Positions 1 through 5,074 of a stretch of DNA of 5,074 bases are shown one piece after another. The notes under the pieces were generated by a model, which saw only the letters and a program-made list of their open reading frames with translations, ran no database searches and was not told the origin of the DNA. Origin of the DNA: an uncultured Treponema sp. (lineage in GTDB: Bacteria; Spirochaetota; Spirochaetia; Treponematales; Treponemataceae); the NCBI GenBank assembly GCA_937915735.1, contig CALGGS010000096.1:1-5074 (forward strand), given 5' to 3'. A program made the translations under genes and the position numbers. Position 1 is the stretch's first letter; each line of letters starts with the position of its first letter.

Positions 1-540
1 TTCAGCGATTGCCCTGTTGAAATTTTCGATAATGTAGCGGTGATTTTCTTCGGCATGTTTTATAGACAGGTCGTAAAAATTGATTCCCGAAGTGCGGCTG
101 TCCTTGATGTTGTCGCAGGCGAGTTTTGCCCTGTCGCAAGCCATGTTGATGCTTACATCTTCTGTCTTGTAAGGATAAACGCTGATATGAGTGAAAATTT
201 CCTTGCCCGAAAATGCGATTCTAAAGTCCTCGAGAAATTTCTGCGCTTTTTCTTCGATACAGACTTCATCGGCAATCACAGAAAAATGAACTCCGCCCAA
301 TCGGCAGCAGCTTTCATTTTCAAAATGTTTTGCGAGGATTGATGCAAAAGATTTGAGAAATTCATTTCCGCCTGTAAAACCGAATTTTTGGTTGTAGGTT
401 CTCATTCCGTGGAGAGTGATAAACAGAATTACAGCCTGGCTGCCGTTCTTGACAATTTCTTCTTTTTTTGCGGTCACTAATTCAAAAAAAGAGGTCATCG
501 TGGGTAATCCAGTCAGAAAATCAAAATCATTCGCATTCAT
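1..540 (-). CDS. Degenerate GGDEF-domain protein, N-terminal part (probably GGDEF-EAL); runs off the left edge
   Basis: The minus-strand frame from the ATG at 540 is open to the window edge (180 codons, no stop). It starts with MNANDFDFLTGLPTMTSFFE, the usual opening of a GGDEF domain (DxLTGLxN-like) at residues 7-13, so no sensor or membrane domain precedes it. The signature position reads RLGGVHF (residues 80-86) where an active diguanylate cyclase has RxGGDEF. The catalytic acidic residues are therefore replaced, and no RxxD inhibitory site is visible just upstream. Cyclase activity is unlikely. Residues near 165-180 (HRYIIENFNRAIAE) look like the helix that normally joins GGDEF to an EAL phosphodiesterase domain. 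The protein is thus probably a cyclic-di-GMP phosphodiesterase or c-di-GMP/GTP-responsive protein, but the EAL part is not in view. No Shine-Dalgarno precedes the ATG. The gene is divergent from cysK and has no obvious functional link to it. Confidence 0.85.
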   Translation of the reverse strand, partial: MNANDFDFLTGLPTMTSFFELVTAKKEEIVKNGSQAVILFITLHGMRTYNQKFGFTGGNEFLKSFASILAKHFENESCCRLGGVHFSVIADEVCIEEKAQKFLEDFRIAFSGKEIFTHISVYPYKTEDVSINMACDRAKLACDNIKDSRTSGINFYDLSIKHAEENHRYIIENFNRAIAE

Positions 541-547
541 AAATTTA

Positions 548-576
548 ATTATACAATTATATTGAAATAAAGTAAA
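548..576 (-). promoter_or_regulatory. Putative sigma70 promoter of the GGDEF gene
   Basis: On the minus strand, TTTACT (576-571, 4/6 match to the -35 consensus) is followed after 17 bp by a perfect TATAAT (553-548). Seven bases separate the -10 box from the ATG at 540, so transcription would begin at or beside the start codon. A second TATAAT lies at 561-556 without a well-spaced -35. The region is very AT-rich, so chance matches are likely and the call is tentative. Confidence 0.4.
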
Positions 577-603
577 AATAAATCGAAAGAAAATGAAAAA
601 ATA

Positions 604-634
604 TATATTACCTATTGACATACTAGGTAATATA
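604..634. promoter_or_regulatory. Inverted-repeat operator on the cysK promoter (probable CymR/Rrf2 site)
   Basis: Perfect 11-bp arms TATATTACCTA (604-614) and TAGGTAATATA (624-634) flank a 9-bp spacer that contains the -35 box. Dyad symmetry of this size is typical for dimeric Rrf2 regulators, and bound protein would block RNA polymerase. A second ACCTA-N9-TAGGT site lies before metQ (3991-4009), and the 11-mer ACTAGGTAATA is identical in both. Assignment to the Rrf2 protein encoded at 1678-2103 is inference from proximity and operon membership. Confidence 0.75.
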
Positions 635-644
635 AAATTATAAT
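615..644 (+). promoter_or_regulatory. Sigma70 promoter of cysK-cymR
   Basis: A consensus -35 TTGACA (615-620) and a consensus -10 TATAAT (639-644) are separated by 18 bp. The expected start is near 651, giving a leader of about 60 nt before the cysK ATG. The -35 box occupies the spacer of the inverted repeat at 604-634, an arrangement expected for a repressed promoter. Confidence 0.8.
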
Positions 645-700
645 GTTTTTATAAGAAACGCGAACACATTCTTAAAATTAGTGCAATTCTTGTCTAAAAA

Positions 701-704
701 GGAG
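701..704 (+). promoter_or_regulatory. Ribosome binding site that fixes the cysK start
   Basis: GGAG within AAAAAGGAG lies 6 nt before the ATG at 711. An in-frame GTG at 681 would add ten residues (reading MQFLSKKEKN), has no Shine-Dalgarno and would put this site inside the coding region. The ATG at 711 also matches the usual CysK N-terminus. Confidence 0.85.
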
Positions 705-710
705 AAAAAT

Positions 711-1649
711 ATGGCAGACATTAAACAAAGTGCATTGGAGCTGATTGGAAAAACACCACTCCTTCAGCTTAACGGTTACTCAAAGGTTTCTGGAATCAAA
801 AATGCGACAATTCTCGCAAAACTTGAGTATTTGAATCCGGCCGGAAGCGTAAAGGACAGAATTGCCCTCGCTATGATTGAGGATGCCGAGGCAAAAGGCC
901 TTTTGCAGCCTGGCGCTACAATCATTGAGCCGACTTCCGGAAACACGGGAATAGGGCTTGCGGCAGTTGCGGCGGCGAAGGGTTACAAGGCAATCCTTAC
1001 ATTGCCGGACACGATGAGCGTTGAGAGACGCAATCTTTTGAAGGCTTATGGTGCTGAGCTTGTTTTGACTGAAGGTGCAAAGGGAATGAAAGGAGCAATT
1101 GCCAAGGCAGAAGAGCTTAAGGCAACGACTCCAAACTCAATCATTCCTGGTCAGTTTGTAAACCCTGCAAATCCAAAAAAACACAAGGAAACGACTGGTC
1201 CTGAAATTTGGGAGCAGACAGACGGAAAAGTTGACATTTTTGTCGCTGGTGTAGGAACAGGGGGAACCTTGACAGGCGTCGGTGAGTTCTTAAAAGAAAA
1301 AAATCCAAATGTAAAAGTAGTTGCGGTTGAGCCAGCTACCAGCCCGGTTCTTTCAAAAGGAACTCCTGGTGCCCACAAAATTCAGGGAATCGGTGCGGGC
1401 TTCGTTCCAGATGTCCTTAACACAAAGGTTTATGACGAAATCATCCCAATCGAAAATGACGACGCATTCACAGAGGGCAGGACTTTTGCCCGAAGCGAAG
1501 GAATTTTGGTCGGAATCTCAAGCGGAGCGGCATTAAAGGCTGCGAAAATACTTGCAGAGCGCCCTGAAAACAAGGGAAAGACAATCGTAGTTCTTCTTCC
1601 AGATTCAGGCGACCGATATTTAAGCACACCGCTTTTTAGCGATAACTAA
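711..1649 (+). CDS. cysK: Cysteine synthase A (O-acetylserine sulfhydrylase)
   Basis: PLP enzyme that makes L-cysteine and acetate from O-acetyl-L-serine and sulfide in the cytoplasm. The 312-residue length is normal for the family. The Schiff-base lysine is K48 in NPAGSVKDR. The substrate-binding loop TSGNT is at 75-79. The phosphate-binding loop GTGGT is at 182-186. GISSGAA at 268-274 places the serine that contacts the pyridine nitrogen, and the C-terminal PDSGDRYLST segment is typical. KIQGIGAGF (223-231) is characteristic of O-acetylserine sulfhydrylases rather than cystathionine beta-synthases. The gene is first in an operon with the Rrf2 regulator 28 bp downstream and is transcribed from the promoter and operator at 604-644. 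In Bacillus and Staphylococcus CysK also acts as a corepressor by binding CymR, and the gene pairing here suggests the same. No cysE is visible in the window. Confidence 0.97.
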   Translation: MADIKQSALELIGKTPLLQLNGYSKVSGIKNATILAKLEYLNPAGSVKDRIALAMIEDAEAKGLLQPGATIIEPTSGNTGIGLAAVAAAKGYKAILTLPDTMSVERRNLLKAYGAELVLTEGAKGMKGAIAKAEELKATTPNSIIPGQFVNPANPKKHKETTGPEIWEQTDGKVDIFVAGVGTGGTLTGVGEFLKEKNPNVKVVAVEPATSPVLSKGTPGAHKIQGIGAGFVPDVLNTKVYDEIIPIENDDAFTEGRTFARSEGILVGISSGAALKAAKILAERPENKGKTIVVLLPDSGDRYLSTPLFSDN

Positions 1650-1677
1650 GAATAAAAAAAAGGAAAAGAGGACGAAA

Positions 1678-2103
1678 ATGTACAAAATTTCAACTCGTGG
1701 TCAGTATGCCCTTCTGATTATGGAGGATTTGGCAGAAAACGGAAATGAAAATTATGTGCCGCTTCGTCTTCTTTCTCACAGAAGGAATTTGTCCGTAAAA
1801 TATCTGGAGCAAATTCTTTCTAAACTTGTCTCTTCAAATCTCGTTGAGGGAACCCGGGGAATAAACGGCGGGTACAGGTTGACTCGCAAGGCAGACGAGT
1901 ATACCGTAGGCGAGATTTTGCGCATAATGGAAGGCGATTTATCTCCAAGAGCCGAAAATGACGGAAATACGGTTGAGTCAATCGGAACAGAAGAATTTTG
2001 GAAGAATTTTGAGATTACCGTAAATAATTTCGTTGATTCCGTAACTCTCGAAAGCCTGGCCAAAAAATCTCAGGAATTCACGGGCTACGAATATATGATA
2101 TAA
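1678..2103 (+). CDS. cymR: Rrf2-family transcriptional regulator, CymR-like (cysteine metabolism repressor)
   Basis: A 141-residue Rrf2-type winged-helix regulator. The N-terminus MYKISTRGQYALLIMEDLA is the family hallmark. The recognition helix region LSVKYLEQILSKL spans 38-50, the wing RGINGGY is at 60-66, and the dimerisation region follows. There is no cysteine anywhere, so the three-cysteine Fe-S site of IscR and NsrR is absent. As I recall Bacillus CymR, the match extends past the DNA-binding domain: GDLSP (86-90) against its GPISP, and VDSVTLESLA (119-128) against its LDSTTLEDLA. The protein ends EYMI; a terminal isoleucine is the feature by which partners such as CysE dock into the CysK active site. 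A good Shine-Dalgarno (GAGG, 1668-1671) lies 6 nt before the ATG. Co-transcription with cysK and the inverted repeats at 604-634 and 3991-4009 point to autoregulation plus control of metQ. Rrf2 membership is certain; the CymR assignment is a strong inference. Confidence 0.88.
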   Translation: MYKISTRGQYALLIMEDLAENGNENYVPLRLLSHRRNLSVKYLEQILSKLVSSNLVEGTRGINGGYRLTRKADEYTVGEILRIMEGDLSPRAENDGNTVESIGTEEFWKNFEITVNNFVDSVTLESLAKKSQEFTGYEYMI

Positions 2104-2132
2104 GCATTGCTTTAATGCGGATGCCCTTTCTC

Positions 2133-2161
2133 TTGCTACTAAAACTTATTTTTTATATCAT
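2133..2161 (+). promoter_or_regulatory. Possible weak promoter directly before metN
   Basis: TTGCTA (2133-2138, 4/6) and TATCAT (2156-2161, 5/6) are spaced by 17 bp. Six bases separate the -10 box from the metN ATG, so a transcript would start at or beside the start codon. No ACCTA/TAGGT operator occurs in the 64-bp cymR-metN gap. Read-through from cysK-cymR is an alternative source of metNI mRNA. Confidence 0.35.
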
Positions 2162-2167
2162 CACAAT

Positions 2168-3208
2168 ATGAACATTACTCTTGAAAATCTTAAAAAGACA
2201 TATATTTCGTTTTCTGACGGCGAAAAACACGAAATCAAGGCGGTTGACGGCGTTTCCCTTGAAATCCCTGAGAACACGATTTTTGGAATCATCGGAAAGA
2301 GCGGGGCAGGAAAAAGCTCCCTCGTCCGTCTCGTGAGTATGCTTGAGAAGCCTGATTCAGGCTCAGTTTTTTATGGCTCAAGGCGCGTTGACAATCTTTC
2401 AAAAAAAGAGCTGATTTTTGAGCGGCGGAAAATCGGTATGATTTTTCAGAATTTCAATCTTTTTTCTTCAAGAACGGCTGGAAAAAATGTCGCCTATCCG
2501 CTTGAAATTGCAGGCTGGCCAAAAACAAAAATCAAGTCGAAGGTAAGGGAAATGCTCTCGCTCGTAGGGCTGAGCGACCGTGAAAATGCGCCAATCAGCC
2601 AGCTCTCCGGCGGTCAGAAGCAGAGGGTTGCCATTGCCAGGGCACTTGCGACGGAGCCTGCTATTCTTTTTTGTGATGAGGCTACGAGCGCGCTTGACCC
2701 GAACACTACCCGACAAATATTATCGCTCATAAAAGAAATCCAGAAAAAAATGAATCTTACCGTCGTGATGATTACGCATCAAATGGAAGTCGTTCGCGAT
2801 GCCTGTGAATATGTCGCCGTAATCGAAGAAGGGCGAGTTGTCGAGAAGGGAAAAGTCAAAGAAATCTTTACGAACCCGAAGACAGAAACGACCAGGGATT
2901 TTATCAAGAATATCGCAAGCGAAAATCATTCGGCTGAGAGCCACTCAGATTCTGACAATATTGTAAAATGGAGCGAAAAAAAGGGAAGTTATCTTTTGCA
3001 TTTTGTCGGACAAGCTACAGGAGAGCCGATTTTGAGCCGGGTTTCAAAGGAATTTGATGTGAGCTTTAATATTCTGGCTGCGGGGGTCACGAAGCTTCCG
3101 GACGAAAAAGTCGGCTACATGGAATGTGACATTCTTGGGGAAGACGCGACTGTCGAAAATGCAATCGCCTGGCTCGTTCAGAATAATGTGAAAGTTCAGA
3201 AGAGGTAA
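2168..3208 (+). CDS. metN: Methionine ABC importer ATP-binding protein MetN
   Basis: Cytoplasmic ATPase of the MetNIQ importer for L- and D-methionine. The 346 residues match the family length. Walker A GKSGAGKSS is at 43-51, the Q-loop glutamine is Q94 in MIFQNFNLFSSRT, the signature LSGGQ is at 146-150, Walker B ILFCDE is at 166-171, the D-loop SALD is at 174-177 and the switch histidine is H204. The C-terminal NIL domain (about 266-346), which binds methionine and inhibits transport when the cell is replete, is complete; this domain distinguishes MetN from other ATPases of its class. The ATG at 2168 agrees with the usual N-terminus but has no Shine-Dalgarno. metI follows after 4 bp. Some MetN systems also move cystine or other sulfur compounds, which is relevant because the neighbours are cysteine genes. 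Confidence 0.96.
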   Translation: MNITLENLKKTYISFSDGEKHEIKAVDGVSLEIPENTIFGIIGKSGAGKSSLVRLVSMLEKPDSGSVFYGSRRVDNLSKKELIFERRKIGMIFQNFNLFSSRTAGKNVAYPLEIAGWPKTKIKSKVREMLSLVGLSDRENAPISQLSGGQKQRVAIARALATEPAILFCDEATSALDPNTTRQILSLIKEIQKKMNLTVVMITHQMEVVRDACEYVAVIEEGRVVEKGKVKEIFTNPKTETTRDFIKNIASENHSAESHSDSDNIVKWSEKKGSYLLHFVGQATGEPILSRVSKEFDVSFNILAAGVTKLPDEKVGYMECDILGEDATVENAIAWLVQNNVKVQKR

Positions 3209-3212
3209 AATT

Positions 3213-3866
3213 ATGGAACAGATTTTGATTTTAGTGGGCGAGTCTACGCTTGAAACGCTTTTGATGGTCTTTTTTTCAACGGTTTTTGCGATTTTAATTG
3301 GCTTTCCCCTTGGAGTTTTGCTTAACATTACGAATACTTTTGGCATTACGCCGCGGCCAGTCTTTAATCTTGTTTTGAGCCGAATCATCGATGTGCTCCG
3401 CTCATTTCCCTTCGTCATTTTGATGATTGTGCTTTTGCCGCTTACCCGCCTTATTCTGGGAACGGCGATTGGAACTGGAGCGACAATCATTCCTCTTTCT
3501 ATTGCGGCAGCTCCTTTTGTCGCCCGGATTACGGAAACTGCCTTAAACGAGGTTGATTCTGGAGTGGTTCAGGCGGCGCGGAGCATGGGCTCAACGAACT
3601 GGCAGATAATTTACAAAGTCCTGATTCCAGAGAGTATGCCGTCAGTTGTTTCGGGAATAACTCTCACCATCATAAATCTTGTAAGCTATTCTGCGATGGC
3701 CGGTACTTTGGGCGGTGGCGGACTGGGAGACCTTGCAATCCGTTACGGCTATCAGCGTTTCCGCACCGATGTAATGATTGCTTCTGTCATCGTAATCATT
3801 TTGCTTGTAGCCTTGATTCAGTTTGCCGGCACGAAAATTGCAAACAGAATGATGGCAAAGCGGTAG
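3213..3866 (+). CDS. metI: Methionine ABC importer permease MetI
   Basis: Inner-membrane permease of MetNIQ; 217 residues, the same length as I recall for E. coli MetI. Five hydrophobic segments are visible at roughly 13-37, 57-76, 86-104, 141-166 and 187-209. The cytoplasmic EAA loop that docks on MetN lies near 119-140 (QAARSMGSTNWQIIYKVLIP), with its conserved glycine at 126. RSFPFVILMI (63-72) and SAMAGTLGGGGLGD are typical of the family. Its Shine-Dalgarno GAGG (3202-3205) lies in the last codons of metN, 7 nt before the ATG, so the two are tightly coupled. Unlike many metNIQ operons, metQ does not follow directly: a folded repeat and a new promoter intervene. Confidence 0.96.
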   Translation: MEQILILVGESTLETLLMVFFSTVFAILIGFPLGVLLNITNTFGITPRPVFNLVLSRIIDVLRSFPFVILMIVLLPLTRLILGTAIGTGATIIPLSIAAAPFVARITETALNEVDSGVVQAARSMGSTNWQIIYKVLIPESMPSVVSGITLTIINLVSYSAMAGTLGGGGLGDLAIRYGYQRFRTDVMIASVIVIILLVALIQFAGTKIANRMMAKR

Positions 3867-3872
3867 GGATTG

Positions 3873-3959
3873 TAGGGGCGGCGTAGCCGTTGCGAAGCAA
3901 TGAAGCGATAGCGGAACCCCGAAAAGCCCGCCCCCCGACGAATGTCGGGGACCGCCCTA
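3873..3959. repeat. GC-rich palindromic intergenic element (REP/MITE-like)
   Basis: An 87-bp block of about 65% GC in otherwise AT-rich intergenic DNA, starting 7 bp after the metI stop. Its ends pair with each other: TAGGGGCGG (3873-3881) against CCGCCCTA (3952-3959), with one bulged G. Inside are CGGC-gta-GCCG (3879-3889), TTGC-gaa-GCAA (3890-3900) and a perfect 7-bp hairpin CCCCGAC-gaat-GTCGGGG (3933-3950). No T-run follows, so it is not a classical intrinsic terminator, though the RNA could protect the metNI 3' end or slow polymerase. The composition and nested hairpins suggest a dispersed repeat, and I associate similar GGGGCGGCGTAGCCG-type units with Treponema genomes. Copy number cannot be judged from this window. 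Confidence 0.65.
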
Positions 3960-3988
3960 TTGACAAAAAATTTTCATAGGAGTAATAT
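3960..3988 (+). promoter_or_regulatory. Promoter of metQ
   Basis: A consensus -35 TTGACA (3960-3965) starts on the base after the palindromic element ends. A TAATAT -10 (3983-3988, 4/6) lies 17 bp downstream; an overlapping TATAAA at 3986-3991 is a better box but with 20-bp spacing. The expected start near 3995 falls inside the inverted repeat at 3991-4009, so a bound repressor would cover the initiation site. Confidence 0.6.
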
Positions 3989-3990
3989 AA

Positions 3991-4009
3991 ACCTACTTAG
4001 TAACTAGGT
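3991..4009. promoter_or_regulatory. Inverted-repeat operator before metQ (probable CymR/Rrf2 site)
   Basis: A 19-bp near-perfect palindrome: ACCTA (3991-3995) and TAGGT (4005-4009) with inner TTA (3997-3999) and TAA (4001-4003) centred on G4000. The outer half sites and 9-bp spacing equal those of the cysK operator at 604-634. Flanking symmetry is weaker here, so the site may bind less tightly than the cysK operator. Confidence 0.7.
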
Positions 4010-4033
4010 AATAAAAACAAATAGGAGTTCTTT

Positions 4034-4813
4034 ATGAAAAAAATTATTTCACTTGCGGCTGTTGCCGTTTTAGCTTCTGCGCTTTTTGCGGAAGTCACTC
4101 TCAAGGTTGGGGCTACACCGGAGCCTCATGCGGCAATTTTGAATCTTGTAAAAGAAGATTTGAAAGCGAATGGAATTGACTTGCAGGTCGTTGAATTCAC
4201 TGACTATGTAACGCCAAATGATGCTGTTGAGGCGGGAGACATTGACGCAAACTATTTCCAGCACATTCCTTATCTTGAGTCTTTCAATAAAGAAAAAAAA
4301 TATCATCTTGTAAATGCGGCGGGAATTCATGTCGAGCCGTTTGCGCTTTATTCAAATAAAATCAAAAAACTTGACGACCTTAAAAAGAAGGCGACTGTCG
4401 CAATTCCAAATGACCCGACAAACGAAGGCCGGGCTCTTCTTCTTTTGCAGGAGGCAGGCTTAATCACTCTCAAAAAGGGAAGTGGAATCACGGCTACTCC
4501 CCTCGACATCGAAAAAAATCCAAAAAAGCTTAAGTTCAAGGAAATCGAGGCTGCTTCCCTTCCAAGAGTTTTGGGCGATGTAGATGCTGCTGTCATCAAC
4601 GGAAACTATGCAATTCCTGCGGGCCTTTCTGCTAAAAAAGACGGACTTTTTGTTGAAGGCTCTTCTTCTCCTTATGTAAATGTTATCGCCGTAAAGGCTG
4701 GTAACGAAAACAAACCTGAAATTAAAGCCTTGATAGAAGCTGTAAAGAGCGAGAAAGTCAAGAATTATATTTCAGAAAAATATCCGAACGGCGAAGTTGT
4801 AGTCGTGTTCTAA
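4034..4813 (+). CDS. metQ: Methionine ABC importer substrate-binding protein MetQ (NlpA family)
   Basis: Extracytoplasmic receptor that delivers methionine to MetNI; 259 residues, normal for the NlpA/MetQ family. Residues 1-19 form a signal peptide (MKK, then a hydrophobic core) with likely cleavage after ALFA (A19). Family motifs are TPEPHA (28-33), NYFQHIPYLE (73-82), IPNDPTNEGRAL (124-135) and VINGNYA (187-193). There is no cysteine in the protein, so no lipobox and no lipid anchor, unlike E. coli MetQ and, as I recall, the T. pallidum homologue Tp32. It is probably a soluble periplasmic protein or is held by an uncleaved signal peptide. GGAG at 4024-4027 lies 6 nt before the ATG. It has its own promoter and a cysK-type operator, apart from metNI. 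Members of this family can bind other ligands such as cysteine or dipeptides, so the cysteine-linked control leaves substrate specificity somewhat open. Confidence 0.95.
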   Translation: MKKIISLAAVAVLASALFAEVTLKVGATPEPHAAILNLVKEDLKANGIDLQVVEFTDYVTPNDAVEAGDIDANYFQHIPYLESFNKEKKYHLVNAAGIHVEPFALYSNKIKKLDDLKKKATVAIPNDPTNEGRALLLLQEAGLITLKKGSGITATPLDIEKNPKKLKFKEIEAASLPRVLGDVDAAVINGNYAIPAGLSAKKDGLFVEGSSSPYVNVIAVKAGNENKPEIKALIEAVKSEKVKNYISEKYPNGEVVVVF

Positions 4814-4818
4814 ACAGA

Positions 4819-5074
4819 ATGGTAAATCAGTTTTCAAGGACACAGCTTTTGCTGGGAAAAGAGGCGATGGAGATTCTTCGCGATTCTCATGTCGCCGTCT
4901 TTGGAGTTGGCGGAGTCGGAGGCTTTACGGTTGAAGCTCTCGCCCGCTGTGGAATCGGCCACATAGACATAATTGACGACGACAAGGTTTCTCTTACGAA
5001 CTTAAACCGCCAGATTATCGCCCTTCATTCGACAATCGGAAAATACAAGGTTGATGTTATGAAGGAGCGGATTT
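4819..5074 (+). CDS. tcdA: tRNA threonylcarbamoyladenosine dehydratase (ThiF/E1-like), N-terminal part; runs off the right edge
   Basis: 85 codons are visible. The nucleotide-binding loop GVGGVGG is at 29-35, the acidic strand end IIDDDKV (51-57) binds ribose, and LTNLNRQI (59-66) carries the E1-family arginine region that contacts ATP. The opening QFSRTQLLLGKEAMEIL and the run GIGHIDIIDDDKVSLTNLNRQ fit TcdA/CsdL best. That enzyme uses ATP to cyclise t6A at tRNA position 37 to ct6A. ThiF or MoeB are alternatives that need the missing C-terminus to exclude. The ATG lies 5 bp after the metQ stop, with no terminator between and no clear Shine-Dalgarno, so translation may depend on ribosomes finishing metQ. 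A link to sulfur metabolism is possible, since CsdL works with the cysteine desulfurase CsdA in E. coli, but it is not shown here. Confidence 0.85.
   Translation, partial: MVNQFSRTQLLLGKEAMEILRDSHVAVFGVGGVGGFTVEALARCGIGHIDIIDDDKVSLTNLNRQIIALHSTIGKYKVDVMKERI

Noticed and set aside
40..342. Plus-strand open frame of 100 codons
   Set aside because: It lies antisense to the GGDEF-domain gene, whose frame shows recognisable family motifs. No Shine-Dalgarno or protein-like motif supports it.
681..710. Upstream GTG start for cysK
   Set aside because: It has no Shine-Dalgarno, and the extension includes the strong AAAAAGGAG site belonging to the ATG at 711. The extra ten residues do not look like CysK.
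645..710. Riboswitch or T-box in the cysK leader
   Set aside because: The predicted leader is only about 60 nt, AT-rich, and shows no stable stem or terminator. Control is better explained by the inverted repeat on the promoter.
2104..2118. Hairpin GCATT-gcttt-AATGC after cymR as a terminator
   Set aside because: The stem is only 5 bp with two G-C pairs, and no T-run follows directly. It is too weak to call, so read-through into metN remains possible.
3044..3490. Minus-strand open frame of 148 codons across the metN-metI junction
   Set aside because: It overlaps two confidently identified genes and its translation has no recognisable domain.
3933..3959. Intrinsic terminator for metNI
   Set aside because: The 7-bp stem is strong, but the following bases are ACCGCCCTA rather than a T-run. 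It fits better as part of the larger folded element.
1..5074. CRISPR array, tRNA, rRNA or insertion sequence
   Set aside because: No regularly spaced repeats, cloverleaf-like sequence, rRNA segment or transposase-like frame was seen.

Overview
The window most likely comes from a spirochaete of the Treponema group. This is inferred from protein style, the low-to-moderate GC content with AT-rich intergenic DNA, and a short GC-rich intergenic repeat of a kind I associate with host-associated treponemes; there is no rRNA or other firm taxonomic marker. The content is sulfur amino acid metabolism: cysteine synthesis, a cysteine-type Rrf2 regulator and a MetNIQ importer. It is flanked by the ends of two unrelated genes.

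Layout. Positions 1-540 (minus strand) hold the first 180 codons of a protein with a degenerate GGDEF domain, probably continuing into an EAL domain outside the window. A divergent intergenic region (541-710) carries a near-consensus sigma70 promoter whose -35 box lies inside an 11-bp-armed inverted repeat, probably the operator of the local Rrf2 regulator. On the plus strand follow cysK (711-1649) and, 28 bp later, a CymR-like Rrf2 regulator (1678-2103). After a 64-bp gap come metN (2168-3208) and metI (3213-3866). A folded GC-rich element of about 87 bp (3873-3959) separates metI from a second promoter with a matching operator (3991-4009) in front of metQ (4034-4813). A ThiF/E1-like tcdA begins 5 bp after metQ and runs off the right edge.

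How it works together. CysK makes cysteine from O-acetylserine and sulfide. The Rrf2 protein has no cysteine residues, so it cannot be a cysteine-ligated Fe-S sensor. It resembles Firmicutes CymR, which reads cysteine status through a complex with CysK, and it ends in isoleucine as CysK-docking tails do. The same ACCTA-N9-TAGGT palindrome sits on the cysK-cymR promoter and on the metQ promoter. The simplest model is an autoregulated CysK/CymR switch that also controls the binding protein of the methionine importer. metNI has no visible operator and may depend on read-through or on its own weak promoter.

The coding part is mostly conventional. The points most worth following up are the compact cysK-cymR-metNI-metQ regulatory cassette, the shared operator, the repeat abutting the metQ -35 box, the cysteine-less MetQ and the possible leaderless starts.
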